NCBI GenBank assembly: GCA_030429565.1
Contig: JAUIFE010000003.1
Coordinates: 434,001 to 498,000, forward strand
Origin: Holophagae bacterium
GTDB lineage: Bacteria; Acidobacteriota; Holophagae; Acanthopleuribacterales; Acanthopleuribacteraceae
Direction of reading: 5' to 3'
Length of the DNA stretch: 64,000 bases
The position numbers and the translations under genes are program-made. This document shows positions 44,901 to 53,962 of the stretch, piece by piece (position 1 is the stretch's first letter; every line of letters begins with the position of its first letter). A model generated the notes under the pieces. That model saw nothing but the letters and a program-made list of their open reading frames with translations. It made no database searches and was not told the origin of the DNA.

Positions 44901-45069
44901 CCAGGCCCGCTATGAATTGGAAAAAGGTCTCACCGACATCGGTGATGAGGCGTTGCGTACGCGGACCTTGCGCGCTTTTAGCGACTTTCACCAAACGCCA
45001 AACAATGTCAATTTCGCCTTTGCTTTGGAAGCCTTTACCCAGTATCTCGACCGCAAGGCGGCACTTTAG
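41923..45069 (+). CDS. 1048-residue protein, no recognised family, possible secreted effector or toxin
   Basis: Starts at ATG after GAGGAGG. There is no signal peptide; the first 60 residues are Ser/Pro/Thr-rich and disordered (SLSSNSRAYAPSPSRLNVLP), like many type III or other non-Sec substrates. Residues about 60-140 are globular. About 150-340 are helical and probably coiled coil (DKMHHTIEEQQQACAAQRDL, AEIQTLQQALAETDLEDLQR). From about 380 there are long amphipathic beta segments rich in Gly (SAEIGLGVGAALFGVEVASA, KVSLGLKLGNDKIATVQTDG, SLAAGANVNVLPVGLGLTLT, SGEVSVGVTTTQIV), followed by a helical C-terminus. The beta segments resemble a pore or barrel fold. Its role is unknown, and no secretion genes are nearby. 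It stands alone with long flanking gaps. Confidence 0.85.
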   Translation: MSFPSLSSNSRAYAPSPSRLNVLPQSYGTFATPRRSHGVVSNRTTVLSATKLQRGAETQKLKFSGVVPNGLLSQIQVRFGNKAMLALLKTPLLQQHLKTNQPLDETQIAQFKAAAQRVGDLGDRSLDSLQFHADALLGHAVDLSDPRQSIQGAMSLVSRSIDKMHHTIEEQQQACAAQRDLAAPFEAKLQELAGAERHCAESLHPLIDQAASIRAEIQTLQQALAETDLEDLQRPVLTRAIEKKQDVLQRNAANQAPIRFQMGYIRQTRAQQQRFLAPIEQQFRTLHDALTHCRQELTPKIEQQQAALANFRKATATMTGASADLERLHAYLGDLESVLSGAERDSLADVRVYVKRGLYQAVADDFKRQLTEQLAAFRKSGAGKTFSAEIGLGVGAALFGVEVASAKLGVTLELSVSTTDTAQIWEGKAGKVSLGLKLGNDKIATVQTDGAAQMAGGKIFNSLEDFVSYHADDLLVSLLAASPKHLGQSVANLSGGRQVRRYEGLVARNVRLLSPLQQRLIRQGVLGKGDRLVTQPLGKPVPGSFTNKNVSLAAGANVNVLPVGLGLTLTGTHTRLDIASRKTLLTALKNDPGRIDQQKSKYFSVNLKGNLLAGKAGKAALDGLLQEAQQLRETQPMQPETRRQLTALRDQVQYALGALALERQSYTDLVNKYDLGGPHKKGMRSVKHSMEKARGANGRVEMEKAFTVTFAALNRVYQTAFAEGDRAEVVDPFFHEQLREIEAGFADPGMVLDLKQARKQLTAKEEKNLSINSLAGTFTVKIADLGGVVGLPKIGASGEVSVGVTTTQIVSQDTPDTPTNRLDLNIKVQAGMDYRAVLSAIKKAAPSKLQFDFDKPALGFSEMSLSDWNFSLSTAANLQFRFQEVAREQDGVKKKELVLLYARLTKIDTFGGNTPDVGIPTGPVGNAKVSFGAKLKDTHQVFEHVGTKSLGYISGKFNTWRTAGIEKEQWPNFARDHKSEFRHLFHNFCEERGQARYELEKGLTDIGDEALRTRTLRAFSDFHQTPNNVNFAFALEAFTQYLDRKAAL

Positions 45070-45075
45070 CAGCCT

Positions 45076-45106
45076 GGGCCGATCCGTTTTAATGGTGGAT
45101 CGGTCC
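45076..45106 (+). terminator. Hairpin after the 1048-residue gene
   Basis: A 10-bp stem (CCGATCC/GGATCGG plus flanking pairs) starts 7 bp after the stop, but only a short CTTT follows. Terminator function is plausible, not certain. Confidence 0.4.
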
Positions 45107-45213
45107 GCTTTGGGGTAGGGTGGAAGAGCCGGAAACGCCCGGCTTAAGCGCATTAGCGTGGTGCTGATGCAAATAAATAAACAAAATGCTTTACAAATCC
45201 GTTTGCGAACAGC

Positions 45214-45241
45214 AATATGTAAACTGAAATGTTTACTTATT
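45214..45241. promoter_or_regulatory. Operator-like inverted repeat before the MFS gene
   Basis: Arms AATATGTAAAC (45214-45224) and GTTTACTTATT (45231-45241) match at 10 of 11 positions across a 6-bp spacer. The dyad ends 12 bp before ATG 45254, placing it over the ribosome-site region. The regulator encoded downstream is a likely ligand, by inference. Confidence 0.6.
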
Positions 45242-45253
45242 GCGAGGTGACCC

Positions 45254-46525
45254 ATGACGCAAGGTCGTGCCTACTTTGTTTTGTTTACCGTAATGTTGAT
45301 TACCCTGCTCGGAACCGCTGGGATCGCCTTACCTTACCCCATTCTCGCCCCCTACTTTTTGGAGGCGCAGCCCAACCAGTTGACCCATTTCATGGGTTTA
45401 CCACCCAAATTGTTGTTGGGGGTTGCGCTCGGGATTTACCCACTGGGTTTGCTCATCGGCGGCATGTTTATCGGTGCTTTGTCTGATCGATATGGCCGGA
45501 AGCCTGTGTTATTAATAACTTTATTTGGTACGGTGCTCAGTTATCTGGCTACCGCTGCGGCGGTCTATTGGGAATCGTATCTGCTCTTTTTGACGGCGCG
45601 TTTGGTGACCGGTGTGTTTGAAGGGAACATCTCAATTGCCCGTGCGCTTGCTTTGGAACTGCACCCGCACATTGATCGAACGAAAGCGATCTCCTTAGTT
45701 TACGCCACCGTATACGCAGGATGGTTGGTGGGTCCTCTGGCGGGCGGCTACCTGGCTGCCTACGGTGAAGAAGCGGCCTTCTTAGCGGGTGCCGTCACCA
45801 CCCTGGTCGGCATCGCGGTGACTGCTTTGGCCATTGAGCCTGTGGCGGCAAGTGAAGATAAAGAAGCGCAGGGGTTTGCTGCAACCCTGCGGGTTTTGGC
45901 CAGGCAGATGCGTGAGCAGAACTCGTTGGGTTTGCTGAAAAATAGCGATATCCACCCGATTTTTTGGTACTACTTTGCCTATGCCGTCGGCCTCAACATG
46001 TTTTACGAGTTCTATCCGGTTTGGATGGTCGACAAGATGAAAGCCGATAGCCTGGCGATCGGTTGGGGCGGCGTGGTTGTGACCAGTGCCATGATCCTCA
46101 TGAGCACCTTCGGGACCTCGCTGCTGGCGGCCCGTTATGGTCAAACCAAGATGATGCTGGCCTCAAGTGCCTTGTTGGCGTTCCTGTTCTTTGTGCAACC
46201 GCTTTCCGGTCCGCTGGCGCTTTATGCCGTCTTCGCGCTGATCGGGGCCACCATTGCGATGGGCAACGGTTTGGTGCCGACCTACCTCTCCGAGAACTTT
46301 GGCCGCTTGGGTGAGGGTCGCGTGATGGGTTTGCAAACCACCGTCTTCTGCATTACCAACATTGTGGTGGCGCTGTTTGGCAGTATCGTTTCTCTGATCG
46401 ACACCACCTTTGCGATTTGGCTCGGCGCGTTGGTGATGGCTGCAAGCATCAGCTTTTTGCCAGGCATGGGCCGGGTGGCCGCGCGCTTGCGCGCCTCCGA
46501 TGTCGTTCCGGCCGCCGGTGTTTAA
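45254..46525 (+). CDS. Major facilitator superfamily transporter, drug-efflux type
   Basis: 423 residues with about 12 hydrophobic helices. The MFS motif A loop between helices 2 and 3 is GALSDRYGRKPVLL. Helix 4/5 features (ARLVTGVFEGNISIARALAL) resemble the TetA-like DHA1 exporters. The central cytoplasmic loop is at about 195-230 (EPVAASEDKEAQGFAATLRV). GAGG precedes the ATG. The substrate is unknown. An operator-like dyad sits just upstream, and a transcription regulator follows 124 bp downstream on the same strand, so regulated efflux is likely. Confidence 0.88.
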   Translation: MTQGRAYFVLFTVMLITLLGTAGIALPYPILAPYFLEAQPNQLTHFMGLPPKLLLGVALGIYPLGLLIGGMFIGALSDRYGRKPVLLITLFGTVLSYLATAAAVYWESYLLFLTARLVTGVFEGNISIARALALELHPHIDRTKAISLVYATVYAGWLVGPLAGGYLAAYGEEAAFLAGAVTTLVGIAVTALAIEPVAASEDKEAQGFAATLRVLARQMREQNSLGLLKNSDIHPIFWYYFAYAVGLNMFYEFYPVWMVDKMKADSLAIGWGGVVVTSAMILMSTFGTSLLAARYGQTKMMLASSALLAFLFFVQPLSGPLALYAVFALIGATIAMGNGLVPTYLSENFGRLGEGRVMGLQTTVFCITNIVVALFGSIVSLIDTTFAIWLGALVMAASISFLPGMGRVAARLRASDVVPAAGV

Positions 46526-46648
46526 GGCGTTCGTGCGGTAATCAAAGACGGCTCTGCAGCCTCGTTATCGGCGGCGATGCGTTTTGCGGCGTATCGCTGC
46601 TTTAGCGGCTCGCGGCCGCAACCGACATCATTAAATAAGGAGCGTGGT

Positions 46649-47299
46649 TTGAAAACGGGAAATTCCGCCGAACGGCTTTTATTTCAACTCAAAACCGAAG
46701 GTCCGGCGACCGCCGCCATGTTGGCTGAACCGCTGTCGATGACCTCGATGGGTGCGCGTCAACATCTTAAAAAACTTGCGGCGGAAGGATTGGTGAGTAC
46801 CTTTGAGAAAGCGGAGCAGGTGGGACGTCCCAAGCTCTTTTGGAAACTGACCGAGGCAGGACACCAGCGGTTCCCGGATCGCCATGCCGAGCTCACCCTG
46901 TCGTTGGTGCGCCAAGTTGAGAAGTTATTTGGAAAAGCGGGGCTGGATCGCCTGATTCAATCGCGCCAAGACGAAATGGAACAGGCCTATCGCGCGGCGA
47001 CGGCGCCGTTTGATACCTTGGAAACACGCCTGCAAGCATTGGCCGATATTCGCAGTCGCGAGGGTTATATGGCGGAAGTCATCGACGAAGGCGACGGCAG
47101 TTGGCTTTTGGTGGAACATCACTGCCCGATTTGTGCGGCGGCCACGCATTGCCAGGGCTTTTGCCGTTCGGAATTGGAAATTTTCCGCGATGTGCTGGGT
47201 GGGACGGTGCAGCGCACCCAATGGCTGCAGGAAGACGGCCGTCACTGCGCCTACCGCGTCTCGGCCCAGGCGCCGGTCGCCGAGGTTATGGAAGTTTAA
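46649..47299 (+). CDS. Winged-helix regulator of the COG2345/SufR-like type with a C-terminal Cys cluster
   Basis: 216 residues from TTG 46649, with AAGGAG six bases upstream. An N-terminal winged helix-turn-helix (about 10-75: ATAAMLAEPLSMTSMGARQH, LKKLAAEGLVS) is followed by a helical linker and a Cys cluster, HHCPICAAATHCQGFCRSEL with a later HCAYRV. This arrangement matches SufR-like regulators, whose cluster binds Fe-S and senses iron or oxidative state. It probably controls the MFS gene. Metal or Fe-S sensing is inferred from the Cys pattern. Confidence 0.83.
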   Translation: MKTGNSAERLLFQLKTEGPATAAMLAEPLSMTSMGARQHLKKLAAEGLVSTFEKAEQVGRPKLFWKLTEAGHQRFPDRHAELTLSLVRQVEKLFGKAGLDRLIQSRQDEMEQAYRAATAPFDTLETRLQALADIRSREGYMAEVIDEGDGSWLLVEHHCPICAAATHCQGFCRSELEIFRDVLGGTVQRTQWLQEDGRHCAYRVSAQAPVAEVMEV

Positions 47300-47350
47300 G
47301 GGCACGGGCGGGACACCGGCGTCAGGGCTTGGCCCCGCTTCCGCGCCGTT

Positions 47351-47749
47351 TTATTGGGCGACCGCCTGTTTGGCGGCTTTCCAGGCGTTCATGCCGCCTT
47401 TCAAATCGTAAACACGTTTGAAGCCCAGTTCCGCCATCAGCTTGGCGGTACGACCGCTGCGGCCGCCGGAACGGCAATAAATCAAGTACGTTTTATCGCG
47501 CGGCATGGCCTTCAATTGGTCTTTGAAGGTTTCGTCATAGAAATTGACGTTTTCGGCGCCGGAAATGTAGCCTTCTTCATATTCGTCAGGGGTGCGCAAG
47601 TCCAACAAAACGCCGTCACCTGATTGGATATGGGTTTCGATGGCTTTGGCAAAGGCCTGGGCCTTCAGCAGTAAATTGAACTTGGTGGGTGGGTCGCCCG
47701 CGAACAGGGCTGTGCCTGTCAGGGCCAGAAACATCAGCAAACATTTCAT
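47351..47749 (-). CDS. Periplasmic rhodanese-like protein
   Basis: 132 residues with signal peptide MKCLLMFLALTGTALFA, then one rhodanese domain: GVLLDLRTPDEYEEGYISGA and the active loop YCRSGGRS with the catalytic Cys, ending DLKGGMNAWKAA. Single-domain rhodaneses transfer sulfur from thiosulfate or polysulfide; the physiological acceptor is unknown. A CAxxAxA Cys is not present. GAGGAT lies upstream of the ATG. It lies on the same strand as the fad operon but is separated from it by a terminator. Confidence 0.9.
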   Translation of the reverse strand: MKCLLMFLALTGTALFAGDPPTKFNLLLKAQAFAKAIETHIQSGDGVLLDLRTPDEYEEGYISGAENVNFYDETFKDQLKAMPRDKTYLIYCRSGGRSGRTAKLMAELGFKRVYDLKGGMNAWKAAKQAVAQ

Positions 47750-47835
47750 GGAAAGATCCTCTTTGGTGGAGAATGAAGCTCTTCGGTATTATACGTCGGC
47801 TGGGGCGGGTTGATGATGAGGATCGTGCCGGGCAT

Positions 47836-47875
47836 AAAAAAAACCGGCGACGCAAAGGCGCCACCGGCTTTTTTA
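47836..47875 (-). terminator. Terminator of the fad operon
   Basis: On the reverse strand the stem GCCGGTGGCGC / GCGTCGCCGG (with G-T pairs) around CTTT is followed by T8. It lies just past the stop at 47895 and upstream of the rhodanese gene. Confidence 0.75.
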
Positions 47876-47894
47876 AAGGTTTGCGATAAGGGGC

Positions 47895-49694
47895 TTAAAC
47901 GGGATAGCCGCCTTTTTCGATAACGAGGGCAGCTACTTCGCGACGGATGGCAACCGTGTTGACGGCCGGGTGCTTGAGCAAGCGGCGCAGGGCGGCGTTC
48001 ATGGTCATCAAGGTGTCGCCTTCTTCAATGGCGGCCAACGCCGTTTTGGCGATCGGCGCAACGCGTTCGATGGCGTCGTGGATGAAGGCGCGCGTCATTT
48101 TGATCATCATGTCGGCTGCTTCTTCGCCGTCTTTCTCGGCTTTTTTCAGCGTGCGCAACAGGGTTGATTCCATGACGTAGGCTTCGATGAACAGGTCGGC
48201 GGCCATGGCCAACAATTCCTGCTCATGTTCAATTTTCTGCATGAACTTTTGGAAGCCGGCGCCGGCAATGAACATGCAGATCTTTTTGGCGTTTTCGACG
48301 ATTTTCTTTTCTTCGGCCAACAGGCTCATGTCTTGGTCGAAGTCAAACGACGGCATACCCATCAATTCGCCCATCAAAGCCTGAACTTTTTCCATCAGCG
48401 GTAACTGACCCTTCATGGCTTTTTTGATCATCATGTCGACGGTCAAGAGGCGGTTAATTTCGTTGGTGCCTTCGAAAATGCGGTTGATGCGGCTGTCGCG
48501 GTAGAGGCGTTCAACGTCGTACTCGGCGCTGTAGCCGTAACCACCGTGGATTTGCACGGCTTCGTCGGCGCTGTAATCGAGGGCTTCGGTGCCGGCCACT
48601 TTGGCGATCGCGCATTCGATGGCGTACTCGCGGATGCCGTTGAGAATTTTTTCAGCGGCGCCTTCTTCCATGAAGTCGATGTCTTCCAAGGCTTCGTGGA
48701 TCAAACCGGCGGTGCGGTAAACCATTGACTCAGTTGCGAAGGTGCGGATCGCCATCTCGCCGAGTTTGTGTTTGATGACGCCGAACTCGGTGATGGACTT
48801 GCCAAAGGCTTGGCGATCAACCGCGTACTTGGCGGAGAATTCCAGGGCTTGTTTACAGCCGCCGACAGCAGCGCCGCCCAATTTGAAGCGACCAATGTTG
48901 AGAATGTTGAAGGCGATTTTGGCGCCGTCACCGGGTTTGCCCAACAGGTTTTCAACGGGGACTTTTACGTCGTCGAGATTGAGCATCCGGGTTGAAGAAG
49001 CCTTGATACCCATTTTCTTTTCTTCGGCGGCGACGCTAACACCGGGGAAGCTACGCTCCACGATGAAGGCGGAGAATTCTTTGCCGTCGATTTTGGCGAA
49101 GACCACGAAAATGTCGGCGAAACCGGCGTTGGTGATCCACATTTTGTTGCCGTTGAGCACGTAGTGTTTGCCGTCTTCGGTCAGCACGGCCTTGGTGCGC
49201 GCGTTCATGGCGTCGGAACCGGAACTGGTTTCGGTCAGGGCGTAGGCGGCCAAAATTTCACCGGTCGCCAAACGCGGCAGGTATTTTTCGCGTTGCTCTT
49301 TGTTGCCGAAGTAGGTGATCGGCATGGTGCCGATACCGGTGTGGGCGCCGAGGCTGACCATGAAACCGGCGTGTTTGATCAGCTTTTCGCCAACCAAGGT
49401 CGAGGTCGTTTTGGCCAGGTCCATGCCGCCGTAGTTTTCGGGGACTTCGGCTGAAAGGAAACCCAACTCGCCGGCTTTTTTGAGCACCTCAACCATGTCT
49501 TCGTTGCGGCCTTCTTCCAGCTTCTTGATTTTGGGAACAATTTCACCGTCAACGAAGTCTTCGACGGTGGAAGCGAGATCGTGATCGTCCTCGGTGAAAT
49601 CTTCCGGGGTGAACACGTGCGCCAAGTCGTGGGCTTCAGTCAAGAAGCTACCGCCGACAACCAATTTTTTCTTTTTCTGCTCTGCTACTGTCAT
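47895..49694 (-). CDS. fadE: Acyl-CoA dehydrogenase, FadE-type (beta-oxidation step 1)
   Basis: 599 residues. The FAD-dependent dehydrogenase oxidises acyl-CoA to trans-2-enoyl-CoA. Seen: AYALTETSSGSDAMNARTKA, NGNKMWITNAGFADIFVVFA, IKASSTRMLNLDDVKVPVEN and the C-terminal RINRIFEGTNEINRLLTVDM, whose Glu is the catalytic base. About 200 extra C-terminal residues beyond the core match the long ACAD9/VLCAD-like and Bacillus FadE type. It is the third gene of the fadN-fadA-fadE order, 14 bp after fadA. Confidence 0.93.
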   Translation of the reverse strand: MTVAEQKKKKLVVGGSFLTEAHDLAHVFTPEDFTEDDHDLASTVEDFVDGEIVPKIKKLEEGRNEDMVEVLKKAGELGFLSAEVPENYGGMDLAKTTSTLVGEKLIKHAGFMVSLGAHTGIGTMPITYFGNKEQREKYLPRLATGEILAAYALTETSSGSDAMNARTKAVLTEDGKHYVLNGNKMWITNAGFADIFVVFAKIDGKEFSAFIVERSFPGVSVAAEEKKMGIKASSTRMLNLDDVKVPVENLLGKPGDGAKIAFNILNIGRFKLGGAAVGGCKQALEFSAKYAVDRQAFGKSITEFGVIKHKLGEMAIRTFATESMVYRTAGLIHEALEDIDFMEEGAAEKILNGIREYAIECAIAKVAGTEALDYSADEAVQIHGGYGYSAEYDVERLYRDSRINRIFEGTNEINRLLTVDMMIKKAMKGQLPLMEKVQALMGELMGMPSFDFDQDMSLLAEEKKIVENAKKICMFIAGAGFQKFMQKIEHEQELLAMAADLFIEAYVMESTLLRTLKKAEKDGEEAADMMIKMTRAFIHDAIERVAPIAKTALAAIEEGDTLMTMNAALRRLLKHPAVNTVAIRREVAALVIEKGGYPV

Positions 49695-49708
49695 AGTCCT
49701 GTAACTCC

Positions 49709-50884
49709 TTAAGAAACCAGCTCAAATAGACCAGCGGCACCCATGCCGCCCCCCACGCACATGCTTACGATGCCGTACTTGACGTTGCGGCGTTTCATTT
49801 CGTAAACCAGTGTTGCGGTCAATTTGGCGCCGGTGCAACCTAGTGGGTGGCCCAAGGCAATGGCACCACCGTTTACGTTAACGATGTCCGGGTTGAGGCC
49901 CAGGTCGCGGATGACCATCAGCGATTGGGCGGCAAACGCTTCGTTTAATTCGATGAGGCCGATGTCCTCCAACTGCAAGTTAGCTTTCTTGAGCAGTTTG
50001 GGGATGGCCAAAGCGGGTCCGATACCCATGATTTCCGGGGAACACCCGGCCGTGGCGAAATCGACAAAACGCGCCAGGGGTTTGACGCCCAGCTCTTCGA
50101 CTTTTTTCTCGCTCATCAAAACCGTGGCGGCTGCGCCGTCGGACATTTGCGAGCTGTTACCGGCGGTTACGGAACCACCTTCGCGGAAGGCCGGTCGCAA
50201 TTTGGCCAAGCCGGCGAGGTCGGAAGCACGCGGCCCTTCGTCGACGCTCACCGTGATGGTTTTGCTGTCGACTTTGCGACCGTTTTTGACGTGGGTCGTC
50301 ACCTGGACGGGGACGATTTCCTCTTCAAAACGGCCTTCTTTAATGGCTTTGAGCGCGCGATTGTTGCTTTCCAGAGCGAAGATGTCTTGGTCTTCGCGGG
50401 AAATGTTGTACTTGTCGGCGACTTTTTCGGCCGTCAAGCCCATGTTGATGTAGGTTTCGGGACGGTTGTCGACCAAGTAAGGGTTGGGCGCGATTTTGTT
50501 CCCGCCCATGGGAATCATGCTCATGGTTTCAAGGCCGCCCGCCAGGATTGCGTCGGCGTCGCCGTTTTTGATGCGGTCGGCGCCAAAGGCGATCGCCTGC
50601 AGACCGGACGCGCAAAAGCGGTTGATGGTCAGGGCCGGTACCGAGTCTGGAATGCCCGCACGCATTTGCGCGATGCGGCCGACGTTCATGCCCTGTTCGC
50701 CTTCCGGCATGGCACAACCCATGATGATGTCTTCAAGTTCGGCCGGGTCGAAACCCTCGACCCGTTTGAGTGCTTCTTGCATTGCCGTTGCCGCCAGATC
50801 GTCGGGGCGGACGTTCACAAAAGCACCTTTTTTGGCTTTACCCACGGGTGTTCTTACCGTGGAAACAACATATACGTTACCCAT
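49709..50884 (-). CDS. fadA: 3-ketoacyl-CoA thiolase / acetyl-CoA acyltransferase
   Basis: 391 residues of the thiolase family. The nucleophile Cys is in [15 protein letters not shown] (about 90). The acid/base residues are in [18 protein letters not shown] (His) and [14 protein letters not shown] (Cys). It releases acetyl-CoA from 3-ketoacyl-CoA, the last step of beta-oxidation. Second gene of the operon, 20 bp after fadN. The ATG is preceded by GGGGAGGAA. Confidence 0.94.
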   Translation of the reverse strand: MGNVYVVSTVRTPVGKAKKGAFVNVRPDDLAATAMQEALKRVEGFDPAELEDIIMGCAMPEGEQGMNVGRIAQMRAGIPDSVPALTINRFCASGLQAIAFGADRIKNGDADAILAGGLETMSMIPMGGNKIAPNPYLVDNRPETYINMGLTAEKVADKYNISREDQDIFALESNNRALKAIKEGRFEEEIVPVQVTTHVKNGRKVDSKTITVSVDEGPRASDLAGLAKLRPAFREGGSVTAGNSSQMSDGAAATVLMSEKKVEELGVKPLARFVDFATAGCSPEIMGIGPALAIPKLLKKANLQLEDIGLIELNEAFAAQSLMVIRDLGLNPDIVNVNGGAIALGHPLGCTGAKLTATLVYEMKRRNVKYGIVSMCVGGGMGAAGLFELVS

Positions 50885-50904
50885 TGTGTGGTTCCTCCCC
50901 TTGA

Positions 50905-53271
50905 TTAGTTACGCAACGGTTTGTTTTTGGTCAGCATGTGGTGGATACGCTCCAGCGATTTGCGTTCGCCGCACAGGCGCAAGAAGGCTTCGCGTTCCAG
51001 GTCCAACATGTCTTGTTCCGTCATGGTTTGGCCGGGCGTCAGATTGCCGCCGGTCAGGATTTTGCCCAGGTGCAGCGCGATGGTTTTGTCGTGGCCGGTG
51101 ATGTAACCGCCCTCTTCCATCATGTACAGCGCCAATTTCAGGGCCGCGTAACCGGGTTCGCCCAATACCGGAATGTCGGTGGGCACTTCGGGTGGGGTGT
51201 AGCCGCCGGCCGCCAGACCGAGTACGCGTTTTTTGGCGGCCGTGATCAGCGCGTCGCCGTTGAGCGTGACGCCGTCGGTGTCTTTTAAGAAACCGATTTC
51301 GCGCGCTTCTTCCGCCGAGGTGGCGACTTTGGCCATGCCGATTGCTTCAAACACTTTCTGCAAGTAGGGCAGCAAGTCTTTTTCACCGCGCTTGTGGGCC
51401 GGGTAGACGTGGCGCATAAACATTTCTTTGGTACCGCCGCCGGCTGGAATCAAGCCGACACCCACTTCAACCAGACCCATGTAGGTCTCGGCTGAGGCTT
51501 GAATGGCGTCGCCGTGGATACTGAATTCACAGCCACCGCCCAGTGTCAGGCCGTAAGGCGCGCAGACCACCGGCTTTTTGCAGTAACGCAAGCTGGTCGT
51601 GGCGCGCTGGAAACCGCGAATCATCAGATCGATGTCCTCGAAGTTGCCTTCTTGCGCTTCCATCAACAGCAGCATCAGGTTGGCACCGGCGGAGAAGTTA
51701 CCACCTTGGTTGCCGACCACCAGACCTTGCCAGTTCTCTTCTTCGGCCATTTTGACCGCTTGCGCCGTCATGCCGATGGTGTCGCCGCCGATGGCGTTCA
51801 TTTTGGAGTGGAACTCCAAGCCGAGTACGCCGTCGCCCAAGTCGATCAAGCTGGCACCTGGCGAGGTTTTGACAATTTTGCTTTTGTCGCGTTTGTAGTC
51901 GCTGAGGGTCAGCACGTTGGGGCGTGCCGGTACCGGCGCCATCTCGCTGCCGTTGTAGAACTTGTCTTCCGGTTGGCTGTGGTCGTAGAAGGCCTTTTGG
52001 CCTTTGTCCAACATTTTCAAAACCATCGCGGGCACGTCGCGCCCTTCGGCTTGGAGCTTTTTGACCACGTTTTCTACGCCGAGTGCGTCCCAGGTCTCAA
52101 AGGGACCCAGTTCCCAGTTAAAACCCCAGCGCATGGCGCGATCAACGTTGACGATGTCGTCGGCGACTTCGCCGAGGCGGTTGACCGAGTAAACCAAAAC
52201 TTCAGACAGGGTTTTCCAAACGAACTTGCCGACGCGGTCGTCGCTGAAAGAAACCTTTTTCAGGCGCTCGCGCACATCTTCGATGTTTTTAAACATCTCG
52301 ATGCTGGGCAGCTTGACTTTGGCCTTTTCGCGGTATTCCAAGGTGTCGATGTCAAACGTCAAAATGGCTTTTTTGCCGTCGGCCCCTTTGGTTTTTTTGT
52401 AGAAACCGCTGCCGGATTTGTTACCCAGTAAGCCTTTTTCGACCATTTTCTTGACGAAGTCGGGGATTTTGAACAGATCGCGTTTTTCGTCGTTGGGTGC
52501 CGCATCGTACAGGTTTTCTGAGACGTGAACGAAGGTATCAAGGCCGACCAGGTCGGCGGTACGGAACACTGCTGATTTGGGGCGACCGGTCAGCGGGCCC
52601 ATGATTTTGTCGACTTCTTCAATGCCGTACTTATCGTCAATCATGGTGTGAATGACCGCCATCATCGCCATTACGCCAATGCGGTTGGCGATGAAATTGG
52701 GACAGTCTTTTGCAAAAACAACACCCTTACCGAGGGTGGTTTCGCCGAATTCGGCAAAGGCCTTGAGCGTATCGGCGTCGGTTTTAGGACCGGGAATGAC
52801 TTCCAGCAGTTTCATGTAACGCGGCGGGTTAAAGAAGTGGGTGCCGAAGAAACGCGGCTGGAGTTTTTCGGGCAGGGCTTCGGAAAGATGCTGAATCGGA
52901 ATGCCCGAAGTATTGGACGTCAGTAAGCAGGTATCGCTGAGGTGCGGCACAATGCTTTCAAAGAGCTTGTGCTTAATTTTGAGGTCCTCTTTAACGACTT
53001 CGATGACCCAATCGACGTCTTTCAAGAGGTGCAGATGCTCGTCAAAGTTGCCGGTTTTAATTTTGGCAAGCCAAGAACGGGTAAAAATGGGAGAAGGTTT
53101 GGCCTTCTTCATGGTGGCGACGGCCTTGTCGGCCAGGTTCACCGGCTTCCCGCCCGCGTCGATTTTTAGATCGAGCAGCGCGACGTCGAGACCGGCGTTA
53201 ACGAGGTGGGCGGCAATCGTAGCGCCCATCACGCCGGCACCAAGAACGGCGACCTTTTGAATGTCCTTCAC
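50905..53271 (-). CDS. fadN: 3-hydroxyacyl-CoA dehydrogenase / enoyl-CoA hydratase, FadN type
   Basis: 788 residues with the dehydrogenase first: Rossmann motif [20 protein letters not shown], then [16 protein letters not shown] and [16 protein letters not shown]. The hydratase/isomerase domain is C-terminal at about 480-680 ([51 protein letters not shown]). This HAD-then-ECH order is that of Bacillus FadN, opposite to E. coli FadB. The start is GTG 53271 with GGAGG. A FadR-type operator lies 14 bp upstream. It is the first gene of a three-gene operon. Confidence 0.94.
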   Translation of the reverse strand: MKDIQKVAVLGAGVMGATIAAHLVNAGLDVALLDLKIDAGGKPVNLADKAVATMKKAKPSPIFTRSWLAKIKTGNFDEHLHLLKDVDWVIEVVKEDLKIKHKLFESIVPHLSDTCLLTSNTSGIPIQHLSEALPEKLQPRFFGTHFFNPPRYMKLLEVIPGPKTDADTLKAFAEFGETTLGKGVVFAKDCPNFIANRIGVMAMMAVIHTMIDDKYGIEEVDKIMGPLTGRPKSAVFRTADLVGLDTFVHVSENLYDAAPNDEKRDLFKIPDFVKKMVEKGLLGNKSGSGFYKKTKGADGKKAILTFDIDTLEYREKAKVKLPSIEMFKNIEDVRERLKKVSFSDDRVGKFVWKTLSEVLVYSVNRLGEVADDIVNVDRAMRWGFNWELGPFETWDALGVENVVKKLQAEGRDVPAMVLKMLDKGQKAFYDHSQPEDKFYNGSEMAPVPARPNVLTLSDYKRDKSKIVKTSPGASLIDLGDGVLGLEFHSKMNAIGGDTIGMTAQAVKMAEEENWQGLVVGNQGGNFSAGANLMLLLMEAQEGNFEDIDLMIRGFQRATTSLRYCKKPVVCAPYGLTLGGGCEFSIHGDAIQASAETYMGLVEVGVGLIPAGGGTKEMFMRHVYPAHKRGEKDLLPYLQKVFEAIGMAKVATSAEEAREIGFLKDTDGVTLNGDALITAAKKRVLGLAAGGYTPPEVPTDIPVLGEPGYAALKLALYMMEEGGYITGHDKTIALHLGKILTGGNLTPGQTMTEQDMLDLEREAFLRLCGERKSLERIHHMLTKNKPLRN

Positions 53272-53284
53272 AAGATACCTCCGG

Positions 53285-53302
53285 TAGATGAATACTCATT
53301 CA
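53285..53302. promoter_or_regulatory. FadR box (Bacillus/TetR type) upstream of fadN
   Basis: TAGATGAATACTCATTCA matches the Bacillus subtilis FadR consensus TGAATGAMTAMTCATTCA at 16 of 18 positions. It lies between the fadN ribosome site and its promoter region. The divergent TetR gene at 53963 is the obvious candidate repressor. In Bacillus, long-chain acyl-CoA releases FadR; the same is inferred here. Confidence 0.75.
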
Positions 53303-53962
53303 TTTTAAATCAAATATGCCGATCTTTCCGCATCTTGTCAAGAAAACAAATGAACCGCTATTCAGCTCTTTGTGCCGCGCGGCTTTTCGGGCCGCCGCTT
53401 TTTTTGATGTCGCACTAAATGCTTTAAAAAGAAACGGTTTACACGGAATGTTTGTCGGCGGTTGACAGGGATCGGGCTGGTTTTGTTGCCCTTGTGTAAA
53501 GGCACTGTTCCGAGCGACTTGCTTGCATTTAACAAAAAAATAACCGCTGTAAAAAGCCGGTTAGGGGTTTTTCTGCCGCGACGCGTCAGGTGCTGCATTT
53601 TTGCACTTTTCTGACCATTTATTCAATTTTCTGTTCACTCTTTCCGCGCATTTAGGCAAAAATAAACAGATCGTCAGAGGGATGGACGGCGTATTGGACG
53701 ATGGTTTCGGCTCGAAGTTTGGCTTGGTTTCGGCTGGTTCGGTTCGGGGTGAAACGACCGTCTCGACGCGTTGCCGTCTAGGATTGAGGCGCACGCACGG
53801 CGGCGTTTCTTTTATCGGCGCCCGCCCGCCTGTCCCTTTGCAAGTTTCGCTCAGACATGCCAACTAGCCGATTGTTCGTCACTTAGCCGCCGAAATTCTT
53901 GGCGAAAACTTTTGCGTTTGCGGGCAAGCACGGTGTGGTTCGAGTATCCAAGGATTTCAAAC
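53303..53962. other. Divergent intergenic region between fadN and the TetR gene
   Basis: 660 bp, unusually long for a repressor/operon pair. A weak second FadR-like site (TGAACCGCTATTCAGCTC, 53351) keeps only the half-site spacing. No gene with a ribosome site was found. Confidence 0.45.

Noticed and set aside
51499..52431. + strand open frame of 310 residues over fadN
   Set aside because: It is antisense to well-conserved FadN sequence and lacks a ribosome site.
53351..53368. Possible second FadR box (TGAACCGCTATTCAGCTC)
   Set aside because: It matches the consensus at only about 11 of 18 positions and lacks one arm, which could arise by chance.
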